From positions 1,251,464 to 1,315,463 of the forward strand of contig NZ_KE136479.1 of NCBI RefSeq assembly GCF_000407165.1: a stretch of DNA of 64,000 nt, in the 5' to 3' direction. The DNA is from Enterococcus haemoperoxidus ATCC BAA-382. Lineage in GTDB: Bacteria; Bacillota; Bacilli; Lactobacillales; Enterococcaceae. The stretch's first letter is position 1. Every line of letters begins with the position of its first letter. Of this stretch, positions 26,241 through 37,148 are shown piece after piece. Made by a program: the position numbers and the translations under genes. The notes under the pieces are model-generated. The model saw nothing but the letters and a program-made list of their open reading frames with translations, was not told the origin of the DNA and did no database searches.

Positions 26241-27263
26241 ATGATCGTAATTATGAAATCAGAAGCAACGAAAGCACAAATCAAATCGGTGATCGAACGA
26301 GTGAAAAAAGAGGGACTAGAAGTTCATCTAAGCGAAGGGAAAGAACAAACAATCATTGGCTTGGTTGGTGACACAAGAAAAATGCAAGATGTGGCATTTA
26401 ATAGTTACGATGGTGTTGAAAATGCAGTTAGAATATCGTTGACATACAAACTGACAAGTCGTGAGTTTCATCCAGAAAATACGATTGTTGATGTTGATGG
26501 TGTAAAAATCGGTGATGGTAGTATGACGATGATGGCAGGCCCATGTTCAATCGAAAGTTTAGACCAAATTCGAGAATGTGCGAGAATTGCTAAAGCAGGC
26601 GGTGCAACTATTTTGCGAGGCGGCGCTTTTAAACCAAGAACATCACCCTATGCTTTTCAAGGATTAGAAGAAGAAGGTCTAAAATACATTCGCCAAGCAG
26701 CAGATGAATTTGATATGAAAGTTATTACAGAAGTTATGGATGAAGCACACATCGATATGATTGCCCAATACAGTGATATTTTACAAATTGGTGCTAGAAA
26801 TATGCAAAACTTCAAATTGTTACAAGCTGTCGGGAAAACGGGGAAACCAATTGGCTTAAAACGTGGTATTTCTGGTACAATTGATGAGTGGTTAAATGCT
26901 GCAGAGTACATCGCTGCCCAAGGAAACTTCAATGTTATTTTTATCGAGCGTGGTATTCGGACTTACGAAACCGCAACTCGTAATACACTTGATTTGAGCG
27001 CAGTTCCATTAATTAAAAAATTAAGCCATTTTCCAATTATTGTTGATCCAAGTCACGGTGTAGGAATTTGGGATCTTGTACCATCAATGGCACGTGCAGG
27101 TATTGCAGCAGGGGCTGATGGTTTGATTGTTGAGATTCATCCAGATCCAATCAACGCTTGGTCTGACGGTCCACAATCATTAAACGAAAAAACATACATG
27201 CGTATGATGGAAGAAGTTCATATCATTGAAAAAGCTATGAAAGAAATTAACGCGTTAGGGTAA
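26241..27263 (+). CDS. aroF: 3-deoxy-7-phosphoheptulonate (DAHP) synthase, type I beta
   Basis: 340 residues from ATG 26241, with GAAGGAGAG upstream; a TTG at 26220 is a poorer start. First committed step: PEP plus erythrose 4-phosphate to DAHP. Residues 1-70 are a ferredoxin-like regulatory domain of the kind fused to Thermotoga-type enzymes; the barrel carries MMAGPCSIES, FKPRTSPYAFQG, QIGARNMQNF and VDPSHGVG (metal and substrate residues). The regulatory domain implies feedback control by Tyr or Phe. Symbol follows the type-I-beta naming (also called aroA(f)). Confidence 0.94.
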   Translation: MIVIMKSEATKAQIKSVIERVKKEGLEVHLSEGKEQTIIGLVGDTRKMQDVAFNSYDGVENAVRISLTYKLTSREFHPENTIVDVDGVKIGDGSMTMMAGPCSIESLDQIRECARIAKAGGATILRGGAFKPRTSPYAFQGLEEEGLKYIRQAADEFDMKVITEVMDEAHIDMIAQYSDILQIGARNMQNFKLLQAVGKTGKPIGLKRGISGTIDEWLNAAEYIAAQGNFNVIFIERGIRTYETATRNTLDLSAVPLIKKLSHFPIIVDPSHGVGIWDLVPSMARAGIAAGADGLIVEIHPDPINAWSDGPQSLNEKTYMRMMEEVHIIEKAMKEINALG

Positions 27264-27330
27264 AGAATGAAGTAATCTGGGTAGTAACGGAAGGTTATTG
27301 TTTTCTCATAAAAAAAAGGAGTTGAAGTAA

Positions 27331-28392
27331 TTGAAACTGACGGTAAATTTACCAAATCACTCTTATGATCTAGTCATTGAAAATGGTTTGTTAAAAAATA
27401 TTGGCTCTTGGGCAAAAGAACTGTGGTCACCCCAAAAGATCGTAATCATAACAGATACAAACGTTCGTCCTTTGTACGGTGATCAAGTTTACAAAAGTTT
27501 GAAAGAAGCAGGATTTGAGCCGTCAACATTTGTAATTGATGCTGGTGAGCAAAGTAAAAGTTTGTCTGTAGCTGCTGAAATTTATGATTTTCTAGCAGAT
27601 GAAGGAATGACTAGAAGCGATGGAATTATTGCTTTAGGTGGTGGAGTTGTTGGAGATTTGGCTGGTTTTGTCGCTTCAACATATATGCGAGGTCTTCATT
27701 TTTTACAAGTTCCAACCACATTATTGGCTCAAGTGGATAGTAGTATTGGCGGGAAAACTGCTGTTAATACAACCAAAGCAAAAAATTTAGTAGGTACATT
27801 TGCTCAACCAGATGGTGTTTTGATTGATCCTGATACCTTGAATACGTTGGAAGTAAGACGTATTCGAGAAGGAATCGCTGAAATTATCAAATCTGCCGCT
27901 ATCGCAGATGAGAGCTTATGGCAAAAGTTAGGTGCACTAACTGATGAGAATGATCTAAGAGCACATGCAACAGAAATTATTGCATCTTGTTGTAAAATAA
28001 AGCGAAGTGTTGTGGAAGAAGATGAACTTGACAACGGAGTACGTTTACTTCTCAATTTTGGTCATACAATCGGTCATGCACTGGAAAATACCGCTGGATA
28101 TGGTAATTTAACTCATGGTGAAGGCGTCGCAATCGGGATGAGTCAAATCACAAAAGTTGCCGAACAGAAAAATTTGACTCCAGTTGGTACAACAGAACAA
28201 TTAAATAAAATGATTCAAAAATTTCATCTACCTGTGACATCGAATCATTGGAATCAAGAGCAATTGTATACTGCATTGACTCATGATAAGAAGACACGTG
28301 GCGGAAAAATCAATATTATTTTATTGGAGTCAATCGGTAAAGCAAAAATCGTTCGGATTCCAATCGAAGAAATGAAGAGTTATTTAAATTAG
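27331..28392 (+). CDS. aroB: 3-dehydroquinate synthase
   Basis: 353 residues, TTG start after AAAGGAGTTGAAGTAA. Converts DAHP to 3-dehydroquinate using NAD and a divalent metal. ALGGGVVGDLAGFVA is the NAD loop, VPTTLLAQVDSSIGGKTAVN the phosphate site, REGIAEIIK the metal Glu and LNFGHTIGHALE plus LTHGEGVAIGM the metal His residues. All catalytic motifs are intact, in contrast to the paralogue at 16237-17283. Confidence 0.97.
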   Translation: MKLTVNLPNHSYDLVIENGLLKNIGSWAKELWSPQKIVIITDTNVRPLYGDQVYKSLKEAGFEPSTFVIDAGEQSKSLSVAAEIYDFLADEGMTRSDGIIALGGGVVGDLAGFVASTYMRGLHFLQVPTTLLAQVDSSIGGKTAVNTTKAKNLVGTFAQPDGVLIDPDTLNTLEVRRIREGIAEIIKSAAIADESLWQKLGALTDENDLRAHATEIIASCCKIKRSVVEEDELDNGVRLLLNFGHTIGHALENTAGYGNLTHGEGVAIGMSQITKVAEQKNLTPVGTTEQLNKMIQKFHLPVTSNHWNQEQLYTALTHDKKTRGGKINIILLESIGKAKIVRIPIEEMKSYLN

Positions 28393-28583
28393 CTAGCTAC
28401 AAGGGCTAGCACCACGCTCTGCTTTGATCGCAACAATTTCTATGAGCTACAGCCCTTAGGATTGAAGGTCTTAAGAAAAAAGACAAAAATTGAATGTGAC
28501 AAAAAGCATTACGTTCAACTTCGACTATTTTTCTGTCAGAGCTGGACAAAGCCGTTACGCTTTTAAATTTAGGAGGAAATCAT
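28393..28583 (+). other. Structured 190-base spacer between aroB and aroC
   Basis: Unusually long gap inside an otherwise tight operon. Two exclusive stems are possible: GCTAGC-N7-GCTAGC, or AAGGGCT with AGCCCTT about 45 bases later; a third stem TTGAATGT/ACGTTCAA lies further down. No run of T follows. No known RNA family recognised. An ORF crossing it is out of frame with aroC and not credible. Confidence 0.45.
28558..28576 (+). repeat. 19-base ribosome-binding repeat, copy 1 (aroC)
   Basis: CGCTTTTAAATTTAGGAGG, identical to 30907-30925 before aroA; contains the Shine-Dalgarno sequence. Confidence 0.85.
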
Positions 28584-29750
28584 ATGCGTTTTATTACAGC
28601 GGGAGAATCACATGGACCAGAATTAACAGCAATAATAGAAGGCTTACCAGCTGGGTTGCCGTTATCGCCAGAAGATATTAATTTAGAGTTAGCTAGAAGA
28701 CAAGGTGGATATGGCCGTGGCGGCAGAATGTTGATTGAAAAAGATCAAGTAAGAATCACTTCCGGTATTCGTCACGGCAAAACACTAGGATCACCGGTCA
28801 CACTTGTCGTTGAAAATAAAGATTGGAAAAATTGGACTTCTGTCATGTCAATTGATGAAGTTTCTGAGAAAGAAAAAAAAATCCGACGAGTAAATAAACC
28901 ACGCCCAGGACATGCAGATCTTGTCGGTGGTATCAAATACCAGCATGATGATCTTAGAAATGTACTAGAACGTTCATCAGCGCGTGAAACAACGATGCGA
29001 GTTGCAATAGGAGCAATCGCTAAAAAGTTACTGAAGGAACTGGATATTGAAGTAGCAGGACATGTTGCGATCTTAGGTGGTATCAAAGCTGAAATCCCAG
29101 ATAACTTAACGGTCAAAGAAATTCAAGAACGCTCAGAAAATTCAGATGTGCGTGTTCTTGATTCATCAGTCGAACAAGAAATTCGCGACTTAATTGATAA
29201 GACAAAGAAAAATGGTGATACGATCGGTGGCGTAGTAGAAGTCGTGGTTGGTGGTGTACCAATTGGTTTAGGTAGCTATGTTCAGTGGGATCGCAAATTA
29301 GATGCCAGAATTGCCCAAGCGGTTACGAGTATCAATGCATTTAAGGGCGTTGAGTTTGGGATTGGATTTGAAATGGGCTTTAAACCAGGTAGCCAAGTCA
29401 TGGACGAAATTGTTTGGGATAAAGCAACTGGGTATACAAGAACATCGAACAATCTTGGCGGTTTTGAAGGTGGTATGACAAATGGAATGCCAATTGTTGT
29501 TAGAGGTGTTATGAAGCCTATTCCAACGTTATATAAGCCATTACAAAGTGTCAACATTGATACAAAAGAACCTTATAAAGCAAGTGTTGAGCGGTCGGAT
29601 AGCACGGCTGTTCCGGCTGCAAGTGTCGTTTGTGAAGCTGTGGTCGCAACAGAAGTTGCCCAAGCAATGTTGGAAAAATTTGGCAGTGATTCATTTGAAC
29701 AAATGAAAGAAGAAGTTGAATCTTATCGCCGTTATACTCAAACGTTTTAA
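28584..29750 (+). CDS. aroC: Chorismate synthase
   Basis: 388 residues; trans-eliminates phosphate from EPSP to give chorismate with reduced FMN. Signatures [52 protein letters not shown] and the C-terminal [15 protein letters not shown] are all present. Full length. The RBS AGGAGG lies in a 19-base sequence repeated before aroA. Confidence 0.98.
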   Translation: MRFITAGESHGPELTAIIEGLPAGLPLSPEDINLELARRQGGYGRGGRMLIEKDQVRITSGIRHGKTLGSPVTLVVENKDWKNWTSVMSIDEVSEKEKKIRRVNKPRPGHADLVGGIKYQHDDLRNVLERSSARETTMRVAIGAIAKKLLKELDIEVAGHVAILGGIKAEIPDNLTVKEIQERSENSDVRVLDSSVEQEIRDLIDKTKKNGDTIGGVVEVVVGGVPIGLGSYVQWDRKLDARIAQAVTSINAFKGVEFGIGFEMGFKPGSQVMDEIVWDKATGYTRTSNNLGGFEGGMTNGMPIVVRGVMKPIPTLYKPLQSVNIDTKEPYKASVERSDSTAVPAASVVCEAVVATEVAQAMLEKFGSDSFEQMKEEVESYRRYTQTF

Positions 29751-29780
29751 CTAAAACAAAAAAATGGAGAGTGAAGCGGA

Positions 29781-30878
29781 ATGGATAAAAAAGTTTTGAT
29801 TATCGGTCTAGGTTTGATAGGTAGTTCATTAGCATTATGTATAAAAAAAGAACATCCATTTACAACGGTTATTGGAATAGATAATCAAGTAACTTCAGAA
29901 GAATTTGCTTTAAAAAGAAACATTATCGATCAAATAGGCAGTTCTTTGGAAACAGAAGCTGTGCAAGCAGACATCATTTTCCTGTGCACACCTGTTAAAA
30001 GCATGTTGAAACAATTAAACGTTTTAGGTACTTTATCGTTAAAACAAGATGTGATTATTTCTGACGTAGGTAGTACGAAACGAGAGATTGTTCAAGTAGC
30101 TAAAAAGTCTGGATTAAAAACATTTATTGGTGGACATCCAATGGCTGGATCACATAAATCAGGTGTGACCGCAGCTGATGAAAATTTATTTGAGAATGCT
30201 TATTATATTTTAGCTTCCTCAGAAGTAGAGAAACAAAGTCAAATCAAAGAATTACAAACCTTGTTACAAGGAACACGAGCAAAATTTGTTGTTCTTACAG
30301 CTGAAGAACATGATCAGATTACAGGAATGCTCAGTCATTTACCTCATATTATCGCAGCTGGATTGGTAAATCAAAGTAAGATCTTTAATGATGAGCACCC
30401 CCGATCACGACAATTAGCGGCTGGTGGTTTTCGAGATATCACAAGAATTGCTTCATCTGATCCGCAAATGTGGACGGATATTCTACTAAGTAATAAAGAG
30501 AGCTTGCTAACGTTAATGAACGCGTGGCAAGCTGAAATGGACCAAGTTTCAACTTGGATTCAAACCGAAAATAAAGAGGCTATTTTTCAATTTTTTTATG
30601 AAGCAAAAGAGACGAGAAATCAAATGCCTGTTCACAAAGAAGGTGCAATTCCGGCATTCCATGATTTATTTGTGGATGTTCCTGATGTTCCAGGGGTCAT
30701 TGCGGAGATCACAGGGTTACTTGGCAAAGCAAAACTATCCTTGATTAATTTGAAAATTCTTGAAACGAGAGAAGATATCTATGGTATCTTACAATTAACG
30801 TTTAAACGTCAAGAAGATTTGGAAAAAGCAAAGGATTGCATTAAAAAGCAAACGAATTATTTATGCTATGAAAAATGA
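29781..30878 (+). CDS. tyrA: Prephenate dehydrogenase
   Basis: 365 residues; NAD-dependent oxidative decarboxylation of prephenate to 4-hydroxyphenylpyruvate for tyrosine. N-terminal Rossmann loop IIGLGLIGSSLAL, active-site IGGHPMAGSHKSGV and MLSHLPHIIAAGL. The C-terminal ~70 residues (PDVPGVIAEITGLLGKAKLS) form an ACT domain, suggesting Tyr feedback. Lies between aroC and aroA in the operon. Confidence 0.96.
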   Translation: MDKKVLIIGLGLIGSSLALCIKKEHPFTTVIGIDNQVTSEEFALKRNIIDQIGSSLETEAVQADIIFLCTPVKSMLKQLNVLGTLSLKQDVIISDVGSTKREIVQVAKKSGLKTFIGGHPMAGSHKSGVTAADENLFENAYYILASSEVEKQSQIKELQTLLQGTRAKFVVLTAEEHDQITGMLSHLPHIIAAGLVNQSKIFNDEHPRSRQLAAGGFRDITRIASSDPQMWTDILLSNKESLLTLMNAWQAEMDQVSTWIQTENKEAIFQFFYEAKETRNQMPVHKEGAIPAFHDLFVDVPDVPGVIAEITGLLGKAKLSLINLKILETREDIYGILQLTFKRQEDLEKAKDCIKKQTNYLCYEK

Positions 30879-30895
30879 GTAAGGACAAAAATTAA

Positions 30896-32215
<1,320 letters not shown>

Positions 32216-32227
32216 ACGGAGGAACGA

Positions 32228-32731
32228 ATGATGAAGGGGATTATTTTAATTGGTTTTATGGGAGCCGGGAAAACAACAGTCGGGAAACTTCTTTCAGAAA
32301 AAACAGGGATGGAACATATCGATTTTGATGATAAAATCGTTGAAGAAATTGGTATGACAATTCAAGAATATTTTGATTTACATGGTGAAGATGCATTTAG
32401 AGAAAGAGAAACAAATGTTTTAAAACGTTATTTAGACCATGATCAAGTAGTATCAACTGGTGGCGGAATCGTAATGAGGTCTGAGAATCGAGAACTTTTA
32501 AAACAAATGGCACCCGTTATTTATTTACAAACCAAACCAGAAGTATTCATTCCAAGGTTAAAACACGATCATACGACTGTTAGACCTTTAGTTGTATCAA
32601 AATCACCAGAAGAAATCAAACAAGTTTTTGAGCCAAGGATTCCGTTTTATGAAGAAAGTGCCAGCTTAGTGGTTGCCACTGATAATCGTACACCTGAGGA
32701 AATCGTCCATGAAATTTTAAAAAATATATAA
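32228..32731 (+). CDS. aroK: Shikimate kinase
   Basis: 167 residues (166 if the second ATG at 32231 is used). ATP-dependent phosphorylation of shikimate. Walker A GFMGAGKTTVGKLL, the DFDDKIVEEIGMTIQEYFD shikimate site, FRERETNVLKR and STGGGIVM are all present, and the lid region contains TVRPLV. It sits twelve bases after aroA and twelve before pheA, so the three are tightly coupled. Confidence 0.96.
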   Translation: MMKGIILIGFMGAGKTTVGKLLSEKTGMEHIDFDDKIVEEIGMTIQEYFDLHGEDAFRERETNVLKRYLDHDQVVSTGGGIVMRSENRELLKQMAPVIYLQTKPEVFIPRLKHDHTTVRPLVVSKSPEEIKQVFEPRIPFYEESASLVVATDNRTPEEIVHEILKNI

Positions 32732-32743
32732 GTAGGTGAGCAA

Positions 32744-33592
32744 ATGAAAGTCGGTTTTTTAGGTCCAGAAGCTTCTTTTACTCATAACGCAACAAAAACT
32801 GCTTTTCCAAATGAAGAATTGATTTCTTATCATTCGATTCCAGCTTGTATTAAAGGAGTTGAGTTTGGCGAGGTTGATTTAGGGGTTGTTCCAATTGAAA
32901 ATACGATAGAAGGGTCTGTTAATACTACAGTAGACTATCTTTTTCATCAAACAACAATTCCAGTAGGGGCGGAAATCGTTCTGCCAATCTATCAACAATT
33001 GATGGTAGCAAAAGAAAACAAGGGAGCCTGGCAAGAAACAAGCAAAATTTTGTCTCATCCTCAAGCTTTAGCACAATCTCAGGAATTTATCCGTACCTAT
33101 TTTCCAATGGCTGAACTTGAAGCAACACCATCTACTGCCTATGCTGCAAGTTTTGTGGCGAGTCATCCAGATCAAAAAATCGCGGCTATTGCACCAAAAC
33201 TTTCCGCTGAAAAATATGATCTTGAAATTGTTGGCAAAGACATTCAGGATGTAGCAATTAATCAGACTAGGTTTTGGGTCATAGGATCTGAAAAAGTCGA
33301 AGTACCAATCGAATCTACCAACCAAAAACTAACGATTGCATTAACGATGCCAAATAACATGCCAGGAGCATTACACAAAGCGTTATCGGCCTTCAGTTGG
33401 CGAGAAATTGATTTAAGTAAAATTGAATCACGACCATTAAAAACAACTTTAGGTGAATATTTCTTTTTAATTGATATTAATGTTCAAAAACCGCAACGAT
33501 TACTAGAGAATGCTTTAGAAGAAATACGTTTAATGGGCGGATCAGTGAAAATATTCGGAAATTATGCAATTCACCCAATCGACGGAGTATAA
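32744..33592 (+). CDS. pheA: Prephenate dehydratase
   Basis: 282 residues; converts prephenate to phenylpyruvate for phenylalanine. The N-terminal periplasmic-binding-like catalytic fold contains VPIENTIEGSVNTTVDYLF and NQTRFWVIG (the TRF motif). The C-terminal ACT domain (NNMPGALHKALSAFSWREID, IESRPLKTTLGEYFFLIDI) carries the ESRP signature for Phe allostery. No chorismate mutase domain is fused, and none of the aro-operon genes looks like a separate one. Last gene of the aro operon. Confidence 0.96.
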   Translation: MKVGFLGPEASFTHNATKTAFPNEELISYHSIPACIKGVEFGEVDLGVVPIENTIEGSVNTTVDYLFHQTTIPVGAEIVLPIYQQLMVAKENKGAWQETSKILSHPQALAQSQEFIRTYFPMAELEATPSTAYAASFVASHPDQKIAAIAPKLSAEKYDLEIVGKDIQDVAINQTRFWVIGSEKVEVPIESTNQKLTIALTMPNNMPGALHKALSAFSWREIDLSKIESRPLKTTLGEYFFLIDINVQKPQRLLENALEEIRLMGGSVKIFGNYAIHPIDGV

Positions 33593-33620
33593 AGATCTGA
33601 AAAGGTCTTTTTATTTTTTG
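33591..33620 (+). terminator. Short hairpin at the end of the aro operon
   Basis: AAAGATC-TGAAAA-GGTCTTT stem with a T-rich tail; weak stem, so some readthrough to the LCP gene is possible. Confidence 0.55.
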
Positions 33621-33701
33621 TTAAATTTTGTCTATCTAATAGGAATTTTTAGCAAAATAAGGTATGCTTATAACTGTTGTTAATTGAAGTGAGGTGGAAA
33701 T

Positions 33702-34829
33702 ATGAGCCGTGTAGATCGCTATAAACACATACATGATAAATCAAAACCAGTAGAAGAAAAGAATGGCTTTAATCCAAGGAAAGAAAAAAATTATACTGAA
33801 GAACCTAGAAATAGCTATTATCAAGAACAAGAACCATTGGATCAACCAAATCAACATTTAGGACAAACGTATACAACTGACAAGTCAAAAAATGTTTCAA
33901 AAAAAGATAAAAAACCGAAAAAACCAAAAAGAAAGAGACGATTTAGTTGGCCTAAAAGAATTTTTTTATTTTTAGTCTTGTTAATTGTATTAGCAGTTGG
34001 GTTCTTTTTCAAAGGAAAATCTTATGCTGAAAATGATAATTCTTTACCTAAAGAGGCAATCGAGACGTTCAATGGAGTAAAAAGTGCGAACGGTGCGAAT
34101 AATATCTTGATCTTAGGTAGTGATACAAGAGGAGAAGATTCTGGCCGAGCGGATACTATTATGGTGTTGCAGTTGGACGGTCCTTCTAAAAAGCCTAAAT
34201 TGATTTCCTTTATGCGAGATACATTTGTAGATATTCCGGGTTATGATGCCAATAAGATCAATGCAGCTTACGCGTTAGGTGGAGCTGATTTAGTTCGTCA
34301 AACTTTAGCAGAAAATTTTAATATTCAGACTAGGTACTACGCAAAAGTGGACTTTCAATCATTCGAAAAAATTATAGACTCAATGTTTCCAAGTGGTGTT
34401 AAAATCGATGCTGAAAAAGATCTGAATCTAGATGGTGTTGATATTTTTAAAGGTAGTCAGAAAATGGATGGCCATAAACTTTTGCAATATGCACGTTTTA
34501 GAAAAGATGAAGAAGGCGATTTCGGTCGTGTTCGTCGTCAACAGCAAGTGATGACAGCGGTTATGGGACAATTAAAGAATCCTTTAGCGTTGCTCCGTAC
34601 ACCAGAATCGTTAGGTCGTTTAGTAGGGTATATGTCAACCGATGTTCCTACATCATTTATGCTTAAAAACGGTCCATCCTTGATGCTAAAAGGCGGTGGC
34701 GGAATCGAGCGCTTAACTGTTCCAGTTGAAGGTTCTTGGAGTAATTTAGATATTGATTATGCCGGCAGCGTCCTTCAAATCGATTTGGATACGAATAAAG
34801 CAGCGGTTCAAAGTTTTCTTGATCAATAA
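33702..34829 (+). CDS. psr: LytR-CpsA-Psr family wall-polymer ligase
   Basis: 375 residues. A long, very basic cytoplasmic N-terminus (1-85, KPKKPKRKRRF) precedes one transmembrane helix (about 86-105); the rest is extracellular. The LCP catalytic domain has LGSDTRGEDSGRADTIMV, SFMRDTFVDIPGYDANKIN and the arginine-rich FRKDEEGDFGRVRRQQQVM. LCP enzymes attach teichoic acid or other glycopolymers to peptidoglycan. An LCP/psr-type gene downstream of pheA is also my recollection of the E. faecalis order. Symbol is by homology and not specific. Confidence 0.88.
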   Translation: MSRVDRYKHIHDKSKPVEEKNGFNPRKEKNYTEEPRNSYYQEQEPLDQPNQHLGQTYTTDKSKNVSKKDKKPKKPKRKRRFSWPKRIFLFLVLLIVLAVGFFFKGKSYAENDNSLPKEAIETFNGVKSANGANNILILGSDTRGEDSGRADTIMVLQLDGPSKKPKLISFMRDTFVDIPGYDANKINAAYALGGADLVRQTLAENFNIQTRYYAKVDFQSFEKIIDSMFPSGVKIDAEKDLNLDGVDIFKGSQKMDGHKLLQYARFRKDEEGDFGRVRRQQQVMTAVMGQLKNPLALLRTPESLGRLVGYMSTDVPTSFMLKNGPSLMLKGGGGIERLTVPVEGSWSNLDIDYAGSVLQIDLDTNKAAVQSFLDQ

Positions 34830-34904
34830 GTATTTTATTTAATTATGAACTGATTTATGCTATATTTATAATACCGTGTAAATTTAGTGAAACGAGGTTA
34901 CAAA

Positions 34905-35753
34905 ATGAAAATTGCTATTGTGACAGATAGTACAGCTTATTTACCTGAGCGAATTAAGAACTCACCCAATCTATTTGTTATTCCCATCCCTGTTATTTTA
35001 GATGGTAAGATATATAACGAAGGAATCGACATTGAAGCCGATGAATATTATAGCTTATTGAATAATAGTAATGAGTTTCCAACGACCTCTCAGCCTGCAT
35101 TAGGTGAAGTTATTGAACTGTACAAAGAAATTGCTGCCAAAGGATATGATACGATTATCAGTATTCATCTTTCATCGGGTATCTCTGGTTTTGTTAATAC
35201 ATTATTTTCATTAACGGATTCGATCGAAGGTATTACGCTTTATCCTTATGATTCTAAGATTACAAGTGTACCAATGGGACATATGGTAGAAGCGGCTTTG
35301 GATTTAGTGAAAGAAAATGCTAGCTTAGAAGAGATATTTACTAAATTAGACATTATTAGAGATAATACTTATGCGTATTTGATTGTTGACGATTTGAACA
35401 ATCTTGTACGTGGCGGACGCTTAACGAATGGGGCTGCTTTGATTGCTGGACTATTGAAAATCAAGCCGATTTTAACATTCGAAGATGGTAAAATCGTTTT
35501 ATTTGAAAAAATCCGTTCGACGAAAAAAGCTTTTGCTCGTGCAGAAAAGATTATTGGCAAACGAGACAAAGAGATCAACCGACCAGTGAAATTATATGTG
35601 ATTCATGCAAATAATTTAGCGGTTGCTGAAGAAGAAAAAGCAAAGCTTCAAAAGCAATACCCAAATGCAATTATTGAAATTGGTCATTTTGGCCCAGTTA
35701 TCGGAACACATTTAGGCGAGAAAGCAATCGGAATCTGTATCTCGGCTCAATAA
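34905..35753 (+). CDS. DegV family fatty-acid-binding protein
   Basis: 282 residues from ATG 34905 (RBS ACGAGG); an upstream GTG at 34887 is less likely. IVTDSTAYLP opens the DegV fold, with EFPTTSQPALGEV carrying the typical TSQP motif and SIHLSSGISGFVNT the lipid head-group serine loop. Proteins of this family bind fatty acids, and some serve as FakB subunits for a fatty-acid kinase; no fakA is adjacent, so the exact role is open. Confidence 0.88.
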   Translation: MKIAIVTDSTAYLPERIKNSPNLFVIPIPVILDGKIYNEGIDIEADEYYSLLNNSNEFPTTSQPALGEVIELYKEIAAKGYDTIISIHLSSGISGFVNTLFSLTDSIEGITLYPYDSKITSVPMGHMVEAALDLVKENASLEEIFTKLDIIRDNTYAYLIVDDLNNLVRGGRLTNGAALIAGLLKIKPILTFEDGKIVLFEKIRSTKKAFARAEKIIGKRDKEINRPVKLYVIHANNLAVAEEEKAKLQKQYPNAIIEIGHFGPVIGTHLGEKAIGICISAQ

Positions 35754-35756
35754 ATG

Positions 35757-35806
35757 AAAAGATGAAACAAGGCTGTTTTTCAGTTTTTGTTTCATCTTTA
35801 TTTTTT
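35757..35806 (+). terminator. Terminator after the degV-like gene
   Basis: Thirteen-base perfect arms AAAGATGAAACAA/TTGTTTCATCTTT followed by A and six T. Confidence 0.9.
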
Positions 35807-36001
35807 ACGGGTACCATTCTTTAGGAAGGCATATGTCGCTCAAACTAGTTGTCATCCTTAAAATAGAAAAAAATAAACTGTATGAACCTGTTCGTATAGC
35901 TCAACGAAAAAGAAATAGTATGTTACAATAAAAAATAACGATTCAATAGTCATTTTCCTTTAAAAGTAAGGTATACTTAAATAAAAAAGGAGGGCGAGTG
36001 G

Positions 36002-36193
36002 ATGAATCTAATTGAAGAACGTTTGCAAAAAGAAAAAATGAAACAAGTTCAACTACTCGCTGCATATTATCAGGTGGTCAATCGTTTACCGCTTGGCGAT
36101 AAGAGAGATCAGATGATTCGTGATATATTAGCTTGTAAGGATAAAATAAAAAAAATCAATCAGCAATTGACAGAATTAAATAAAAAAGCGTAA
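36002..36193 (+). CDS. Small helical protein, unknown
   Basis: 63 residues after AAAGGAGGGCGAGTGG. Almost entirely charged and helical (NLIEERLQKEKMKQVQLLAA, ACKDKIKKINQQLTELNKKA), so a short coiled coil is likely. TATACT at 35971-35976 may be its -10. No family recognised. Probably in one unit with the following membrane protein. Confidence 0.65.
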   Translation: MNLIEERLQKEKMKQVQLLAAYYQVVNRLPLGDKRDQMIRDILACKDKIKKINQQLTELNKKA

Positions 36194-36222
36194 TACTATT
36201 TCGGTTATAAAAGGAGCGTATT

Positions 36223-36705
36223 TTGGGTATAGAATTTTTTACATTGCTACTTGTAGCTTTTGTCGTAATCTTGTATGTTTATTTGATTTTAGTAAGAAAA
36301 AGTATCCTGATCAAAAGCATTAAAAGAAAACTTGTTTATGTTTTGGTGATTGGGTTTAGTTTGCTTATCTTACTCCTTACTTTAACCACTGAACAAACTA
36401 CCGATCAAAGAATTCGTGGCTTTCTATCGGTTTTGCTTGTTTTAAGTTTTTTACTAGATACAAAAGGACTTTCAGATGATCGGATTATTTTAGGACCTTT
36501 TGATAAAAATGGTATCTTGTATCAGGACGTTGAGAAAATGGCGTTATTGGTCAAAAAAAAAGAAATTCGCTTAAATTACTTTAAAAATGACCGGCGTGGT
36601 CCGATGATGAAATTTTCTATTCCATTGGAAGAGTTACTAGCATTTTTTTCAGAACGATTGAATGAAGATGCTGAAATCAGTATTTTAGTAGATGAGGATA
36701 AATAA
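36223..36705 (+). CDS. Two-helix membrane protein with cytoplasmic domain, unknown
   Basis: 160 residues with a TTG start after AAAGGAGCG. Hydrophobic helices at about 5-25 and 40-58 with a third, weaker one near 68-80, then a ~75-residue hydrophilic domain (ILGPFDKNGILYQDVEKMAL ... RLNYFKNDRRGPMMKF) with the beta pattern of a small PH-like or DUF-type domain. Family not recognised. Follows the helical gene after 29 bases. Confidence 0.65.
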   Translation: MGIEFFTLLLVAFVVILYVYLILVRKSILIKSIKRKLVYVLVIGFSLLILLLTLTTEQTTDQRIRGFLSVLLVLSFLLDTKGLSDDRIILGPFDKNGILYQDVEKMALLVKKKEIRLNYFKNDRRGPMMKFSIPLEELLAFFSERLNEDAEISILVDEDK

Positions 36706-36752
36706 CCGATAAATATAGGAGGAAATCGTCGTTATTTTCTTCTGTTATTGAA

Positions 36753-36767
36753 ATGTAAGCGTTAGAA
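36753..36767 (+). promoter_or_regulatory. Candidate cre site
   Basis: ATGTAAGCGTTAGAA matches the CcpA operator consensus except at one fixed base. Located about 65 bases upstream of the -10 at 36833. Confidence 0.4.
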
Positions 36768-36829
36768 AATCTATTCAAAAAGTTTTTTTAAAAGAATAGT
36801 TAATTTTAGTAGGTATTTCTTTAACTGTT

Positions 36830-36838
36830 TGCTATAAT
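36830..36838 (+). promoter_or_regulatory. Extended -10 promoter
   Basis: TGCTATAAT, an extended -10, about 32 bases before the GTG of the small gene preceding the antiporter gene. Confidence 0.55.
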
Positions 36839-36869
36839 GTGCAGAGAAATTCTGAAAGGAAGTATTGTT

Positions 36870-37148
36870 GTGAGTAAAGAAATAGAGCAACGAATTGCTG
36901 AATTACGCGAAAAATATAAAGAGTTACCTCCAGAAAAAAAAGCTGAGTGGGAACGTCATATTAAAAAAAGAAATTTTTTAAACTATAAAAAAATTGAATT
37001 AATCAAATCCGAGTTACTTCGATTAGAAGCGCGCCGTGCGCAACTAGAACTCTGCGATAAAGAAAAAGAGCTTGGACTTATAGAGAAAAAAATTACCTGT
37101 AAGAAAGAAAAATTATTACGGTATTTAGGAAAACAACTCAATCATTAA
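36870..37148 (+). CDS. Small charged coiled-coil protein, unknown
   Basis: 92 residues from GTG 36870, chosen because AAAGGAAG lies about seven bases upstream; the ATG at 36837 overlaps the promoter. Highly charged, helical throughout (EIEQRIAELREKYKELPPE, LLRLEARRAQLELCDKEKEL), two cysteines. No family recognised. 19 bases before the antiporter gene, so probably co-transcribed with it. Confidence 0.6.
   Translation: MSKEIEQRIAELREKYKELPPEKKAEWERHIKKRNFLNYKKIELIKSELLRLEARRAQLELCDKEKELGLIEKKITCKKEKLLRYLGKQLNH

Noticed and set aside
28490-28681. 63-codon ORF running into aroC
   Set aside because: It overlaps the aroC start in another frame, has no suitable RBS, and aroC has intact family motifs with a good AGGAGG.
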